Assembly: GCA_017311185.1 (NCBI GenBank)
Contig: JAESUZ010000476.1
Span: 186,001 to 250,000 of the forward strand
DNA from: Proteles cristata cristata
Lineage: Eukaryota > Chordata > Mammalia > Carnivora > Hyaenidae
Reading direction: 5' to 3'
DNA length: 64,000 nt
Shown here: positions 11,090 through 21,799 of the stretch, in pieces
Numbering within the stretch: the first letter of the stretch is position 1
Layout of the letters: every line of letters starts with the position of its first letter
The notes under the pieces: generated by a model
What the model saw: the letters and a program-made list of their open reading frames with translations, nothing else
Database searches by the model: none
What the model was told of the DNA's origin: nothing
Made by a program: the position numbers and the translations under genes

Positions 11090-12410
11090 TATAGATTTTA
11101 TGGGACAAAATCTTATCAGGGATAAGGCAGACCACAATATAATGGTGAAAGACATTATTTACAAGGAATACATAACAGTTCTAAAGGCATGTGTGTCTCA
11201 AAGCACAAATATCAAGTACACATAAATATTATTACAAGGAGAAAATTTTGGTTTCTCAGTTATATTAGAATATTAAGTACACACTTTGAGACAGAAAAAG
11301 ACTGAATAAAGGTACAAATTTGAACTACACAATTAGCTAGCTGACTTTAATGGATATTCACTTATTTTGTTTTTTAATGTTTATTTATTTTGAGAGAGAG
11401 AGAGAGAGACAGTGTGCAAGCGGGCAAGTAGCAGACACAAAATCTGAAGCAGGCACCAGACTTTGAGCTGGCAGCACAGAGCTGTACACAAGGCTTGAAC
11501 TCATGAACTGTGAGATCCTGACCTGAGCCAAAGTCAGGTGATTAACTGAGTGAGCCACCCAGGTGCCCCTAACTTTAATGGGTATTTGTAATGAACATTT
11601 ATAGAAGTCTGAACTTTCAAATTAGAGAATTTACATTATTTCAAACATATATGGAAACTTTACAAAAATTGACACTTTGTTGGCTGCAAAATGGGCACAA
11701 TAACCTCAAATAAAAATATTGATCACATTTTATATCGGTGCTATATAAAATGGAATTAATAACCAAACCAATTATATATATACATATTATGTCTCCAATA
11801 GCCACATTTGTAAATAGTTCATCTTTCAGTGGATATTTAGAAGGGAATATATGGCAGTATCAAAATCTATAGGATATAAATGAGAATGCTTACATATTAA
11901 TTTATAGCCTCAAAAAGCATACATTAAGAAGAAAACATTTCAAAATTTAATAACTATTCTTGAATTTAAGAACTAAGAAATATCTAATAGAGTAAACCTA
12001 AATATATTAACCCAGATATCTAATAGAGAAAACCAAATGAAATTCTAGACCTAGTTTAGTGAAATACACAGCACCAAAATAATAGAATAATCAAGAGGTA
12101 TTTCTTTAAATTTATTAATAAAATATATTTGCTGTACAAGAATGATGAAGAAATAAAGAAAAAAACCCCTAAGTATTGTTAGGAGTGAAAAGAGGAAAAT
12201 TCCAGACCATAGAGACTGAAAAAATAAATGAATTCTGTGGAAGATCTTATGGAAAATTTTACTAAAACAGACAATTTTTCTAAACAATATATGATGTTAC
12301 AGCATAACAAATACAACCCCATTAAAGTAATCAAATCAGTTGTTTTCAAACCTGTTATAAAAAAAAACACAAAAAACTATCCAACCCAGGGCGTTTTAGA
12401 CACACATAGG
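11090..12410 (+). repeat. Old LINE-1/HAL1-type ORF2 remnant, interrupted by a SINE
   Basis: The plus strand follows the endonuclease part of L1 ORF2 in outline: GAACTACAC near 11323, GACCACAATATAATGGT near 11131, GGACAGAAAAAGACTGAATAAA-like text near 11291, then GCATACATTAAGAAGAAAAC near 11918 and ACTAAAACAGACAATTTTTCTAAAC near 12261. Frameshifts and stops are frequent, so it is dead. A minus-strand SINE sits at 11359-11571. Family assignment is approximate. Confidence 0.5.
11359..11571 (-). repeat. Felid tRNA-Lys SINE
   Basis: Reverse-strand copy ending in GAGCCACCCAGGTGCCCC. The duplications ACTTTAATGGATATT (11344-11358) and ACTTTAATGGGTATT (11572-11586) differ at one base. Inserted in the LINE remnant at 11090-12410. 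Confidence 0.96.
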
Positions 12411-12419
12411 TTAGATAGT

Positions 12420-12924
12420 TCCTTGTGTCTGTTCCAGGGACTGGAAGGGCAGAGGGAAACTCTCTTGTTGATTTTATGGGGCTATATTACATGCTTCTTC
12501 AAAAGATTCCTCCCTTTTTCCTTCACCCCTCGCCCCAGCTCACATCTCTGTCTTTTAATTTGTAATCTGTCTCCTCTAAGCATGAATTCTCATATTAAAA
12601 ATGACCTGGCAAGTTGCAATTTTCATTCCAGCGAAGCAATATTAATTGAGTGGTCTGCTGCATTGCAGGCCCTGTGATGGTCTTTGAAATGAAAAGACAT
12701 CTACAAAGCAGATTGGCTGCTAGCTAGTTGCAGTGAAAGCCTCTGTCTTGGGTGAAAATACAGTTGACAACGTACAAACTCTGAAATCATCAAGTCATCT
12801 CTGTATGTTCCTTCTTCTTGCCTTTTCCCGAATATTTTGGACTCTTTTGTAGACATAGCTTTAAACACAAAACAAATGACCAAGACCCATGAGATAAACA
12901 GTGGCAAACTTACTGCAGCTGTCT
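12420..12924. other. Unique stretch, candidate conserved non-coding element
   Basis: No repeat is recognised. The segment at about 12560-12800 is less AT-skewed than its surroundings and is dense in homeodomain-type cores: GAATTCTCATATTAAAAATGACC, then GCAATATTAATTGAGTGG, with GCATTGCAGGCC nearby. It reads like developmental enhancer sequence, but conservation is not testable here. No coding frame is supported. Confidence 0.3.
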
Positions 12925-13165
12925 AGCATGAAGCAGCAACATAATCCAGTGAAAAAGCATGCTTATAATTTAAATGACCAGGTTTATACATGTAGTTTTG
13001 CTACTGAGTTACCTGAGGCAAATCACTTGTCCTCTCTGTGCTTCAGTGTAAACAGAGCTGTTACTACTTCTCCTATTCATTTTGCAGTAAAATTAGATAA
13101 TTGAGTTGAAATCATTTTCCAGAGTATAATACAGAATAAGGTTACCATTATCATCTTCAGCATCA
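12925..13165 (+). repeat. MIR SINE
   Basis: Landmarks in MIR order: AATCCAGTGAAAAAGCATG, CAGGTTTATACATG, GCTACTGAGTTACCTGAGGC, AAATCACTTGTCCTCTCTGTGC, TTCAGTGTAAAC. The ACTTGTCCTCTCTGTGCTTCAG core is diagnostic of the MIR centre. Strongly diverged. Confidence 0.7.
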
Positions 13166-14333
13166 TTAATATACATTGTGTATATCACTAATGTACATTG
13201 GATATATTATGTATGTATATGTAACATTGTATGCATATATAGTATATAACTGTATATAACATTGTATTTAAGCAGAAGATATTTCTATTTTAAAAATGAA
13301 TTTTGGGACAGATTTTAAATGCAAGATGAGCATAACTTTGCAAGGAAAAGAATTTTTGGGGAAGTATTTTATCTTTTCTAGTTTGTTTTATAGTATATAA
13401 TTCGCAATACGGTGACCTTCAAACATTTAATGGCAATTAACATATATTGTGACCGAGTAACCACACACTCAGATATGTCTCTATCTGTCTCTATACCTGT
13501 ATGTATGTCAGCACCTCATATGAGGTATAAATAAAAGGTCTCCTAAAACAGTATTTATCTTTTCTACAGTAGGTACAGTCTGGCATTTTCTATTCTATTT
13601 TACTATATTCCATTTAATTCCATTTCATTTGTAAAAGCTCCATTTCACAACCTTAGCTGAAAAACTGATGTTTAAATATATCATTTCTCATATCCATATC
13701 TTTTTTGAAGACAACTCCAATGAAAACAACCTATTAATGCTAATGGGATGGGGCCAAGCAAAAGCCAAATATTTCTTCTGTTGGATTCCAGAACAACAAG
13801 TACTAAAAATTTATGTTCTGTAGTTGAGGAGTTCTGATTGTGCTGCATCCAGACTTTTTAAATTGTAGCACAGAAAGTTGGTTTAAAAAAAAAAGCCACT
13901 AGACCTTTCCGTTTCCTTCCAACGACCTTTAGTAGGAAGAATAACTGAAGGGAATTCTTAAGGATGGGCTCTCAAGTAGGATGGGAGGATGTTCTGCTCG
14001 GTTATATTTTGGAGTGTGAGCTTATTAAGTCCAGCTGAAATTTTTGGACTATCATCTCTGTCCTTTTTAAAAAAAGGGAAATTACCAGCAAAAAATTACA
14101 AGTAGGCAATTCAAAGCTGGGATACTTCCACATTTTTTCTCAGTCACCTTAATCGTTAGTATATACAAATGGTGAAACCCCTAATTGTTCATAATAGCAC
14201 AGAATTTAACTTTTTATTAAAGTGAGATGGATGCCTTCATTTGCTTAGATAGAACTAATTTTTTTATTGTAGATTAAATTTCAGAAATGATTTTAACCTA
14301 TATTGAGCTAGGAAGCAGTAAAATCTGCTTTTG
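13166..14333. other. AT-rich unique stretch with a TATA-type low-complexity patch
   Basis: At 13170-13260 there is an AT dinucleotide-like patch (GTATATCACTAATGTACATT and near repeats). The rest is unique, with no exon, RNA gene or repeat recognised. Confidence 0.5.
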
Positions 14334-14347
14334 AAAAATCTTGAGGA

Positions 14348-14566
14348 GGGGCGCCTGGGTGGCTCAGTTGCTTAAGCATCTGACTTCGGCTCAGGTCATG
14401 ATCTCACGGTTTGTGGGCTCAAGCCCCACGTCGGGCTCTGTGCTGACAGCTCAGAGCCTGGAGCCTGTTTCAGATTCTGTGTCTCCCTCTCTCTCTGACC
14501 CTGCCCTGCTCTCGCTCTCTCTCTCTGTCTCTCTCAGAAATAAATAAAACATTAAAATTTTTTTAA
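14348..14566 (+). repeat. Felid tRNA-Lys SINE
   Basis: Complete copy with GGCGCCTGGGTGGCTCAG head and AGAAATAAATAAAACATT tail. The duplications AAAAATCTTGAGGA (14334-14347) and AAAAATCTTGAGAA (14567-14580) differ at one base. Confidence 0.97.
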
Positions 14567-14692
14567 AAAAATCTTGAGAAGTCACAGTATAATTATACAA
14601 AATTATCAAATAATTGGAATGAGAGGTACTTACCCTTCTGTCTTAGGGAAAAATAAGGCCTTTATAAAATGCATTAGAAGACTTGCTTAGAG

Positions 14693-14919
14693 GGGCGCCT
14701 GGGTGGCTTAGTTGGTTAAGCGTCCAACTTTCGCTTTGGTCATGATCTCGCGGTTTGTGGGTTCGAGCCCCGCGTCGGGCTCTGTGCTGACTGCCAGCTC
14801 AGAGCCTGGAGCTGTTTCAGAGTCTGTCACTCCCTCTCTCTCTGACCCTCCCCTGCTCACGCTGTCTCTCTCTCTCTCTCTAGAAATAAATAATAAAACA
14901 TTTCAAAAAAAAAAAAAAA
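14693..14919 (+). repeat. Young felid tRNA-Lys SINE
   Basis: CpG-rich copy (CTCGCGGTTTGTGGGTTCGAG) carrying the CTGACTGCCAGCTC variant and a long A tail. The 17-bp duplications AGAAGACTTGCTTAGAG (14676-14692) and AGAAGACTTGCTTGGAG (14920-14936) differ at one base. It lies only about 126 bp from the preceding SINE, in the same orientation. Confidence 0.97.
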
Positions 14920-14936
14920 AGAAGACTTGCTTGGAG

Positions 14937-15400
14937 TGTTTTTGAAAGATCATGATAATGCACAATTATTTTCCTTTTCTGTGCCTAAATGCCATGATTT
15001 TTATTTTACCCATGGTTTTATCCTGGTAAATGCCATGCTTTTTATTTTTTGCCCATGGTTTTATCTTGGGATATCTATCTGTGCTATAGATAACAGGTAG
15101 AAAAGCCTTGGCGAATCAGGGGTAAATCCATGATGCAAACTCTAGCCTGCCTTTCTAAAACCTGAGCCCTTGACTTCAGGGTACACCCAGTTTTCAGAAA
15201 CATGGGCAGTAGTGTAGCAAATAAGTCCCAAATATGATCACAGACTTTCCCTGAGTCATAGACCCACATAGCCCCACAGCAGATGAGCAGGCATCTACTT
15301 CGACGTGTCCTGAACTACACACCTCAGCTTCTCATGCTTGCTCACTCCTACCCTCCTGAAAGTGAGTCTGACGTGGCAATCTCCCTTTTCTTCCCCATGA
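14937..15400. other. Unique stretch, with a local near-duplication
   Basis: AAATGCCATGATTTTTATTTTACCCATGG (from 14987) and AAATGCCATGCTTTTTATTTTTTGCCCATGG (from 15028) are two near-identical blocks about 41 bp apart, each followed by TTTTATC. This is a small tandem duplication. No gene is seen. Confidence 0.6.
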
Positions 15401-16140
15401 ACAGCCTCCCTCAGCAGACCTAAGCTGGCAACCTGCAAGACCCCCTTGATGATCTTTTCTCTACCACCATGTCTGTTAATTGTCTACTGAATCATACTGG
15501 CCACCTTGGTAGTTCTGGATCCTTTCACTTTTCTCAGGACTAGCTGCCGTTACCTGGTCAAACAGGTGAGTTCTCAGCAGTGTGTTCCTGGCCGTTGTTA
15601 TGTCCTCCTCTTATTTTTCTCTTTTCTCTGATTCCAGTTTTTCTCTGCTCCTGTCTATTCTCTATACATCAGTTAGAAGAATTGTTAGATCTTTCACACT
15701 ATCTCTCATCACATCTTTCTTGCTTAGAATCCTTCTGTCGCTCTCCATTTTCAGAAAAAAAGCCCATGATCCTTAGCTTGACACCAAAGTCACTTACCTG
15801 TAATCTCCTCTCTCTTCATTCCCTCACCCTCCTCTGTGCCTAGCCTTTCTAAATTACTACCGATTCCTTGAGCAGCTACACTCCCAACTTCAAACTTTTG
15901 CTTCTAACTCAGCTTAGAATGCTGTCCTCAACCCTCTGCTTTTAGAGCTCCTTGTAAGTCCTCTTAAGTTCCTGGGCATACAAATAGAAAAGCAATTCTC
16001 ATATACATTATCATCTTCCATCTTCCTACCTGCATTAGACCAGGACCTCCTTTAGCGAAGACCCTATATCTTATTCATCTTTGCGTCTCTAGGGCTCAGC
16101 AATCATATCTGGCATGTAAAAGAGGCAAATTAATGTGTTG
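15401..16140 (+). repeat. LINE-2 fragment(s), 3' region
   Basis: The segment resembles the L2 3' region: a long pyrimidine-rich stretch, CTTCAAACTTTTGCTTC near 15889, GAATGCTGTCCTCAACCC near 15918, TAGAGCTCCTTGTAAGTCC near 15945, and the typical end ACCAGGACCTCC...TATCTTATTCATCTTTGCGTC near 16040-16090 followed by GGCATGTAAAAG. Very old and diverged; boundaries are approximate. Confidence 0.5.
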
Positions 16141-16479
16141 TGTGAAGCAGTATAGTGCAGGATATTTTTCATGTTGTGAGCTTCTTCAGCACACTAAAAT
16201 AATGAGTGACTTGAAGAGATTAACTTCCAAAACATGTCTAGTTTGCTTATAGGATTTTAAGAAAAATCCCTTATTTTCAAAAGTAAACTTCCTATCCTGG
16301 GAAGGGAGATATAATGTAAAACTAGAAAAATTATCGTTAATTTATCTTGTTTTGAGAAATAGGTAGTAAGAGAAGAAGGCCAAGGAAAAAGAAAGACATG
16401 GGCCATTCACGTGAATATCAGGAAAGATTGGAATCTTTATAGAAGGAGTCTGGCAAGATCTCCACCTAGGAAGGTAGGA

Positions 16480-16680
16480 AGTAGTAGAACTAGTACAAAT
16501 CAGGAGCTCACAAGACATGAATTAAACTCTGCATGTCAGGTGCAGCTGGCTGTAACTCTCATCAGTAACATGGGAATGAAAAAGCTGCCTGTCTAGCTTC
16601 ACACGTTTGTAATGAAGCTGGAATGAGGGGATGAGAAAAATTATAGGAGGCTGATTTGTACACTACACAGTGGTATCACA
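16480..16680 (+). repeat. Possible MIR fragment
   Basis: ACATGAATTAAACTCTGC..., TGTAACTCTCATCAGTAACATGGGAATGAAAA and a later ACTACACAGTGG are in the order expected for a degraded MIR. Recognition is weak. Confidence 0.3.
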
Positions 16681-16739
16681 TAGAAGATCTGTGACCATTA
16701 GGTTAGAAGATAGATTCTTTGGCAGAGTTTTCTCCTGAA

Positions 16740-16925
16740 TGCTCACCAGGTCTGCAGTGTCTCTGAGATAGACTCTCTCATTATGTATTGTCTACATCTC
16801 TCCCTACTGCAGTGTTAACTCTCCAGGCATAGGAACCACACCTGACACCCTCATAGCCCTAGTGCCCCTTGTGCTGTCTGGGATACAGTGAATGCTCCAT
16901 ATGTGTTTGCTGAATGATTTATCAA
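16740..16925 (+). repeat. LINE-2 3' end fragment
   Basis: CTCCAGGCATAGGAACCACACC, CCCTAGTGCCCCTTGTGCTGTCTGGGATACAGTGAATGCTCC and the TGTTTGCTGAATG ending match the tail of L2 (GCAGGGACC..., CACAGTGCCTGGCACATAGTAGG, AAATGTTTGTTGAATGA). Confidence 0.5.
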
Positions 16926-17026
16926 AATTACTGTGAGGTGACTGAAGAACAGTCATGACAAGTCATCCTTATGGAGAAAGACTGGGGCATATTTTGGGTA
17001 TTTGGTAGGCCTATAGATATTGTGGC

Positions 17027-17210
17027 TTTTTTTTTAACGTTTACTTATTTTCAGAGAGAAAGAGAGGGTGCACAAAAGGGGGGAGGGGCAGAGAGACAGC
17101 AGAGAGAATCCCAAACAGGCTCTGTGCTGACAGCAAAGAGCCTGATATATGTGACCTCAGCTGAAACTCAGAGTTGGACACTCAACTGACTGAGCCACCC
17201 AGACACCTCT
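17027..17210 (-). repeat. Felid tRNA-Lys SINE, old
   Basis: Reverse-strand copy from a T-rich tail (TTTTTTTAACGTTTACTTATTTTCAGAGAG) to GAGCCACCCAGACACCTC. The B-box region is partly deleted, and no clear target-site duplication is left. Among the oldest SINEs here. Confidence 0.88.
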
Positions 17211-17404
17211 TGACTGTTGTATTTAACAACATTTCAGAGAACTAAAAGAAGAGGAAGATAAATAGTTAGGGTTAATCAAATTAATGAAAGAATATGAAAT
17301 TACTCCAAAGAATTCCCTTTTTCTGCCTTCAGAATCTGATTATTTATTTTAATATTCACCATCACTTTATTTCTCTTTACAATGAAATAGATCATACTTT
17401 TTTT

Positions 17405-17545
17405 TAATTAAACTTTTTTTAGGAAAAATTTTATGTTTTTTAGAAAAGTTGGCAAGAGTAGAGTACAAAGAGATTTCATACATACCTTGCCCTATATTAT
17501 GCTTCCCTAATGTTAACATCTGACATAACCAATTTATATATATAT
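17405..17545 (-). repeat. Possible old LINE-1 3' fragment
   Basis: TTTTTAGAAAAGTTGGCAAGAGTAGAGTACAAAGAG followed by TTCATACATACCTTGCCC and TGTTAACATCTGACATAACC resembles the antisense of a known old L1 3' end. Family uncertain. Confidence 0.35.
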
Positions 17546-18595
17546 TTTAAAATGAAGTAGAAGGTAATTTGAGCAACTCTTTGGTGGGAGTTTCTGAAGA
17601 ATTATATGATGCCCACTGGAAGTTGTAGAAGAGAACATTTTAGTTGCAGTGCCAGGCTTAGGAATCACTGAGTCAATCATAGGTAATTATTCATGTAGAA
17701 ACATCTGAACTTAGGACTTCATAGAAAAATGACAAGTCTGAAAGTAACATCTATGGATATGTTTGCTTGATTCAAAGCTATTCTTATAATGATGGATATA
17801 AGATATTACTCTTGAGAAAATGCTGAAGACATTTTGAACAATTCTATTCACTATACTTTAGAAAAGAATGGAAGCAATTGTCTCTATATGTGTATATCCA
17901 AGCACATTTAACTAAAGATCATGATTAAAATGAAAAAAACGTTGAGATATACAGGCTTATCGATAGGAAAATATATGAGTTCACACAGTGGCAATTTGTA
18001 AGAGCATTCATTTTATTTTGGCTGAGGATATGTAGATTTGTACTTCTATTATGGCATCACTAATTTCCTTGAAATATAATCATTTGGATTTATTGTAAAC
18101 TTAAGTATTATTTGGCTTCCTTGCAATGAGTGACATAAAACAATAAATTATCCAAGCAAGAATTAGTATGTATAAGTAGTCGTTTGTAGTATATAAAGAT
18201 AGCAAAATGTTTCATATGGAATAAGTACATAGGGCTATGTAAACATATTTTTGCTCATTCTTTTCCTTTTAATATACTCCACATACATCCTTTTCCTTTT
18301 ACTACATTCTTGTTGCATCATACAAGGTATATACTATTACTTATGCCTCTAATACTTAAATATTTTAGGTTAGGCTGCTTCTGGACTCAAGACATATAAT
18401 TGAATAAAGAAGACCTGGTGAATATATTCAGACTCCCTGGTGCTTTTCCCTTCCTTCTGATACACTTAAAAATATAAAGACATCAGGTGATTTATTCAGT
18501 GAACTAAGGTTTTCAAGTGGATGTCAGTATGTGTCACGTGCCTGAGAACAGCATCAATTGTATTGTGTACCAAGATATACATCTACTACTCAAGG
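17546..18595. other. Unique AT-rich stretch, no gene seen
   Basis: No recognised repeat, exon or RNA gene. Open frames are short. Confidence 0.45.
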
Positions 18596-18599
18596 GAGA

Positions 18600-18722
18600 G
18601 AGGCTGCTTGCCCTGGATACACTGTATGATCTTGAGTGAGTCACCTCACATTCTTGAACCTCAGTCAACCCATTTGGAGAATTAGGTGAAAGCTAAGCCT
18701 TAGTGAGAAACAGATGCTACAT
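18600..18722 (+). repeat. MIR SINE fragment
   Basis: ACTGTATGATCTTGAGTGAGTCACCTCACATTCTTGAACCTCAG matches the MIR centre (TGTGACCTTGGGCAAGTCACTTAACCTCTCTGAGCCTCAG), followed by CCATTTGGAGAATTAGGTG. Confidence 0.65.
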
Positions 18723-20100
18723 CTGAGATGAGTTTTCTTGTGTAAACAAGTAATTCCAAAGTTTAATTCCAAAGAAAGTCGCTGTGTGGATGGCCATGAT
18801 ACATCTGAGGTAGACACTTGGGTTAAGGCTTTGGAGTAAATGTTTCTGAATAGAATTATAGCATCATAATTTTACATTTGGGTTTCCTAAAATCATTTTT
18901 CCTAATTTTTATTCCATACTATTTTTAAATATATACTATTGTGATTTTTATATAAAATTTATTTCATGCTTTTGGAGCATTTTTATATGGTAAATTATAC
19001 TTCTAACAGGTCAATTAAGTTGTCAGGGTAGGGGGAAATGTAACTCAAAATAGACCAGTTATTACCTAGTGAAAGTCAATAAAAGTTAAGACCTCTTCTC
19101 TTTGGGATAAAAGGTAACAATCAAGGGATTTAAAGACATGTGGTTTTGAAGACAACAGCTAAGTTTGCATTTTGGTTTAATTCCCCGTAGGTTACTTGTC
19201 ATTTTGGTAAATTCTTACATTCTAAAACACTTTGCTAAAAAGGAGACAGATAACTTAGTAAGTTGAAAAGAATTCCTCAAAGGAAAGTCCTCCAGAGAAA
19301 TGCTAGTCTAAGTTGTTCAATTGCTTTCTCTCCTCTACAACTGCCGCTTTTGCTGATTGAAATAGCAATGAACATCAAAGTAAGATCTGTGGTTCCAGAA
19401 ACTCTCCAAGCTTGCCATAGCTCTAAACTTATATTTCCTGTGTTGACTTCATGTATTGCTGTCATCGGTGCACATTTCAAAGCTTCAGGTTAAATGTGCT
19501 GTGGTTTCCTATTGCATAACTTTTTGTATTTTAAAGTGGGAATAAGCAACATGTGAATCAGCAAGCTAATGGATACTGTTGAGAATTCAGTGTTGGCTAG
19601 TTTACGATTTCTGGTTTGTTTTTTGGCAGCTATGGTGTTCTTGCATTTGACATTAGCTAAGGGAGCAGTAGCTTGGCCTTTAAGTGGAAAACAATCCAGG
19701 AATTTCAGAGGAGAGGAACTAAGCAACAAGAGGCCGGGAGCTATTATCTTCTAAAGAGAGATGAAAGGCCCCCCTGTCCCTGTGCTTTTCCCTGTTGTCT
19801 GCACAGAACTCTTCTGACTTCAGCGTCGGAAGAAGCTATCTGTAGTTGAATTTGGCCATGAGTTTCTTTAGTAGCTAAGTCTAATTCAGTGAGACACAGA
19901 ACAACTGTTGGCTAGAGTATGACTGTCTACGGAAGACCAAGAACGTGATTGGGCATAAAACTGAACAGTGGGGGAGGGGAAATTAGAAAAACCTATATTT
20001 AGACTTAATATCTCGAGAAAATATTTAGTGGAAACATCCAATTCACTAAATATTCTGGAAAGCAGTCTAAATGAAAGCAGATCCATTATTTTGACATTTC
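18723..20100. other. Unique stretch, candidate conserved non-coding block at 19150-19760
   Basis: No repeat is recognised across about 1.4 kb. The part at 19150-19760 has a more balanced composition than its flanks. Its open frames on both strands (61-79 codons) overlap in antisense, have no start or splice context, and resemble no family I know. An enhancer-like element is possible; this is inference. Confidence 0.3.
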
Positions 20101-20117
20101 AAAGTATTTTGAATGAG

Positions 20118-20338
20118 GAGCCCCTGGGTGGCTCAGTCGGTTGAAACTCTGACTCTTGATTTCAGCTCAGGTCATGATCTCACACTTGTGGGATCAAGCC
20201 TACTGTCGGGCTCAGTGCTGACAGTGTGGAGCCACCTTGGGGTTCTCTCTCCCCTTCTTTCTGCCCCTCCCCTGTGCTCTTGCTCTCTCTCTCTCTCTCT
20301 TTTCCCTCAAAATAAATAAATATTAAAAAATTTTTAAA
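20118..20338 (+). repeat. Felid tRNA-Lys SINE, older variant
   Basis: The head GAGCCCCTGGGTGGCTCAGTCGGTTG is followed by the insertion TCTTGATTTCAGCTCAGG and the GTGTGGAGCCACCTTGGGGTTCTC body that marks an older subfamily. The 17-bp duplications AAAGTATTTTGAATGAG (20101-20117) and AAGGTATTTTGCATGAG (20339-20355) differ at two bases. Confidence 0.95.
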
Positions 20339-20355
20339 AAGGTATTTTGCATGAG

Positions 20356-21505
20356 TTCTCATCATGAATAAACTTACACCTCCTTTGAGGAAGTTGAATT
20401 ACAAATATTTTCTACTCTAAAGTGCTTATGTGAGTGGTAGGAGATCTAAATGCAAAAAAAAAAAAATACTATCTTGTTCTTCATATATATACATATATAT
20501 AAAAATGTTCACATATGTGTATGTATAACACCCTCAAACGTACACACAATATCTTTCCAGGCTCTTACACAAGAATATTATTTTAATGTATACCAAGGAG
20601 GGACAGCTTTTGTTCCATAAAAAGCCAGTTCCTTTAGTAGGAACTGGAACTCTGACCTTCTTGAATTCTAGAGCTGAAAGTGAGATTGATGAACATAAAG
20701 TCAGATACATACATGTCTGAATTGGACCTATAAGGAAATAATTTGTTCTGTTTTCATCTGGTGCAGAGTTCAGATCCTGCCATGGTTTTGTGTAGTAAGC
20801 ATGTTTAAAGAGTAAGGGAGTTGTGCAACAGTAAGAAAAGTTGGGGAGGATAAATTGATATGCTCATCTTGGCTCTGAAGGGTTAAAAGGTGTAATCAAT
20901 AGTATTAAATGTCCATTACTCAGCTCCAGTGAGTAAAATTGCTCTCCTGAGGCACAGTCACTGGGATTGATTTTTATACTTGATCATTGTGAAAGCTGAA
21001 GAGCCCTGGAAGTGTGTAGAATATATGATTCACAAGGGTTGTCCATGAGGAATATTTTACAGAAAACAAGTCTTTAGTAAACAAGATGTTTATTCAGCTA
21101 TCTCTTGTTTTAAGAGACTCCAAAAAAATCTAAATTTCTACTGGAATTCTTGGCAGAGGCTTCAGATAGTTTCATATAAGATTTGGAAACATGCCTCCTT
21201 AGCTGTGTATCTATTTTTGAGGTAAAACTCTTCTGCCTACATGAAGCTCTAAAGTCAACATTTGGTATGTATATTATTTATGCTCTGATGTTCAGAATAT
21301 ATACAAAACTGAATGTATAAACTAGAATACATTTTAATTTGATAAAATGCCAATCACAAAGGGGTTGTTGACCTTAAAATAATCAATGAGTTTAATCTGT
21401 TAAATGTGACTGAGAAACTCTCCTTTTGTTGTGGTGTGCAATAGCTAAATAGTCTATTTCCAAGTTCTAATATTTTCAGCATTGATTTTCATCCTCAAAC
21501 TTTTC
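20356..21505. other. Unique stretch with AT low-complexity patch
   Basis: An A tract (20453-20465) and a TATATATACATATATATA patch near 20483 are the only simple sequences. The remainder, including 20880-21430, is unique and without recognised exons. Confidence 0.45.
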
Positions 21506-21509
21506 TCTG

Positions 21510-21683
21510 CGGGCACCTGGGTGGCTCAGTTGTTAAGCATCTGACTTTGGCTCAGGACATGATTTCACAGTTCTTGAGATGAGCCCAAGACCTGTTTCAG
21601 GTGAGCTCATGCCCCACTTTGGGTGAATACAGCCCCACTTCAGGTAAAGCCCCACGTAAGCCTCACTTCTCTCTCTCTTTCAG
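21510..21683 (+). repeat. Aberrant felid SINE with rearranged body
   Basis: The head (GGGCACCTGGGTGGCTCAG through CATGATTTCACAGTTC) is normal. The body is replaced by three near-repeats built on GCCCCACTT(T/C)(G/A)GGT(G/A)AA (at about 21611, 21632 and 21648) before the CT segment. No standard AAATAAATAAA tail follows: the CT tract flips into a purine tract instead. This is a rearranged or chimeric SINE. Confidence 0.8.
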
Positions 21684-21798
21684 AAAGAGAGAGAGAGAAA
21701 CAGAGAGAGAAAGAGAGGGGGGGAGGGAGGGAGGGAGAAAGGGAAGGAAGGGAGGGAGGGCAGGAGAGAGGAGGAAGGAAGGAAAGAAGGAAGGAACT
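21669..21798 (+). repeat. CT/GA inverted-repeat junction and long polypurine tract
   Basis: TCTCTCTCTCTTTC is followed, after a single A, by its reverse complement GAAAGAGAGAGAGA, giving a hairpin-forming strand switch. An almost pure purine tract of (GA)n, (GGGA)n and (GGAA)n units then extends to about 21798. Polypurine mirror-like tracts of this kind can form triplex DNA. Confidence 0.9.
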
Positions 21799-21799
21799 A

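Noticed and set aside
12228..12677. 149-codon open frame on the plus strand
   Set aside because: Its first part is decayed LINE sequence and the remainder is repeat-free DNA without splice or start context; composition gives no sign of coding.
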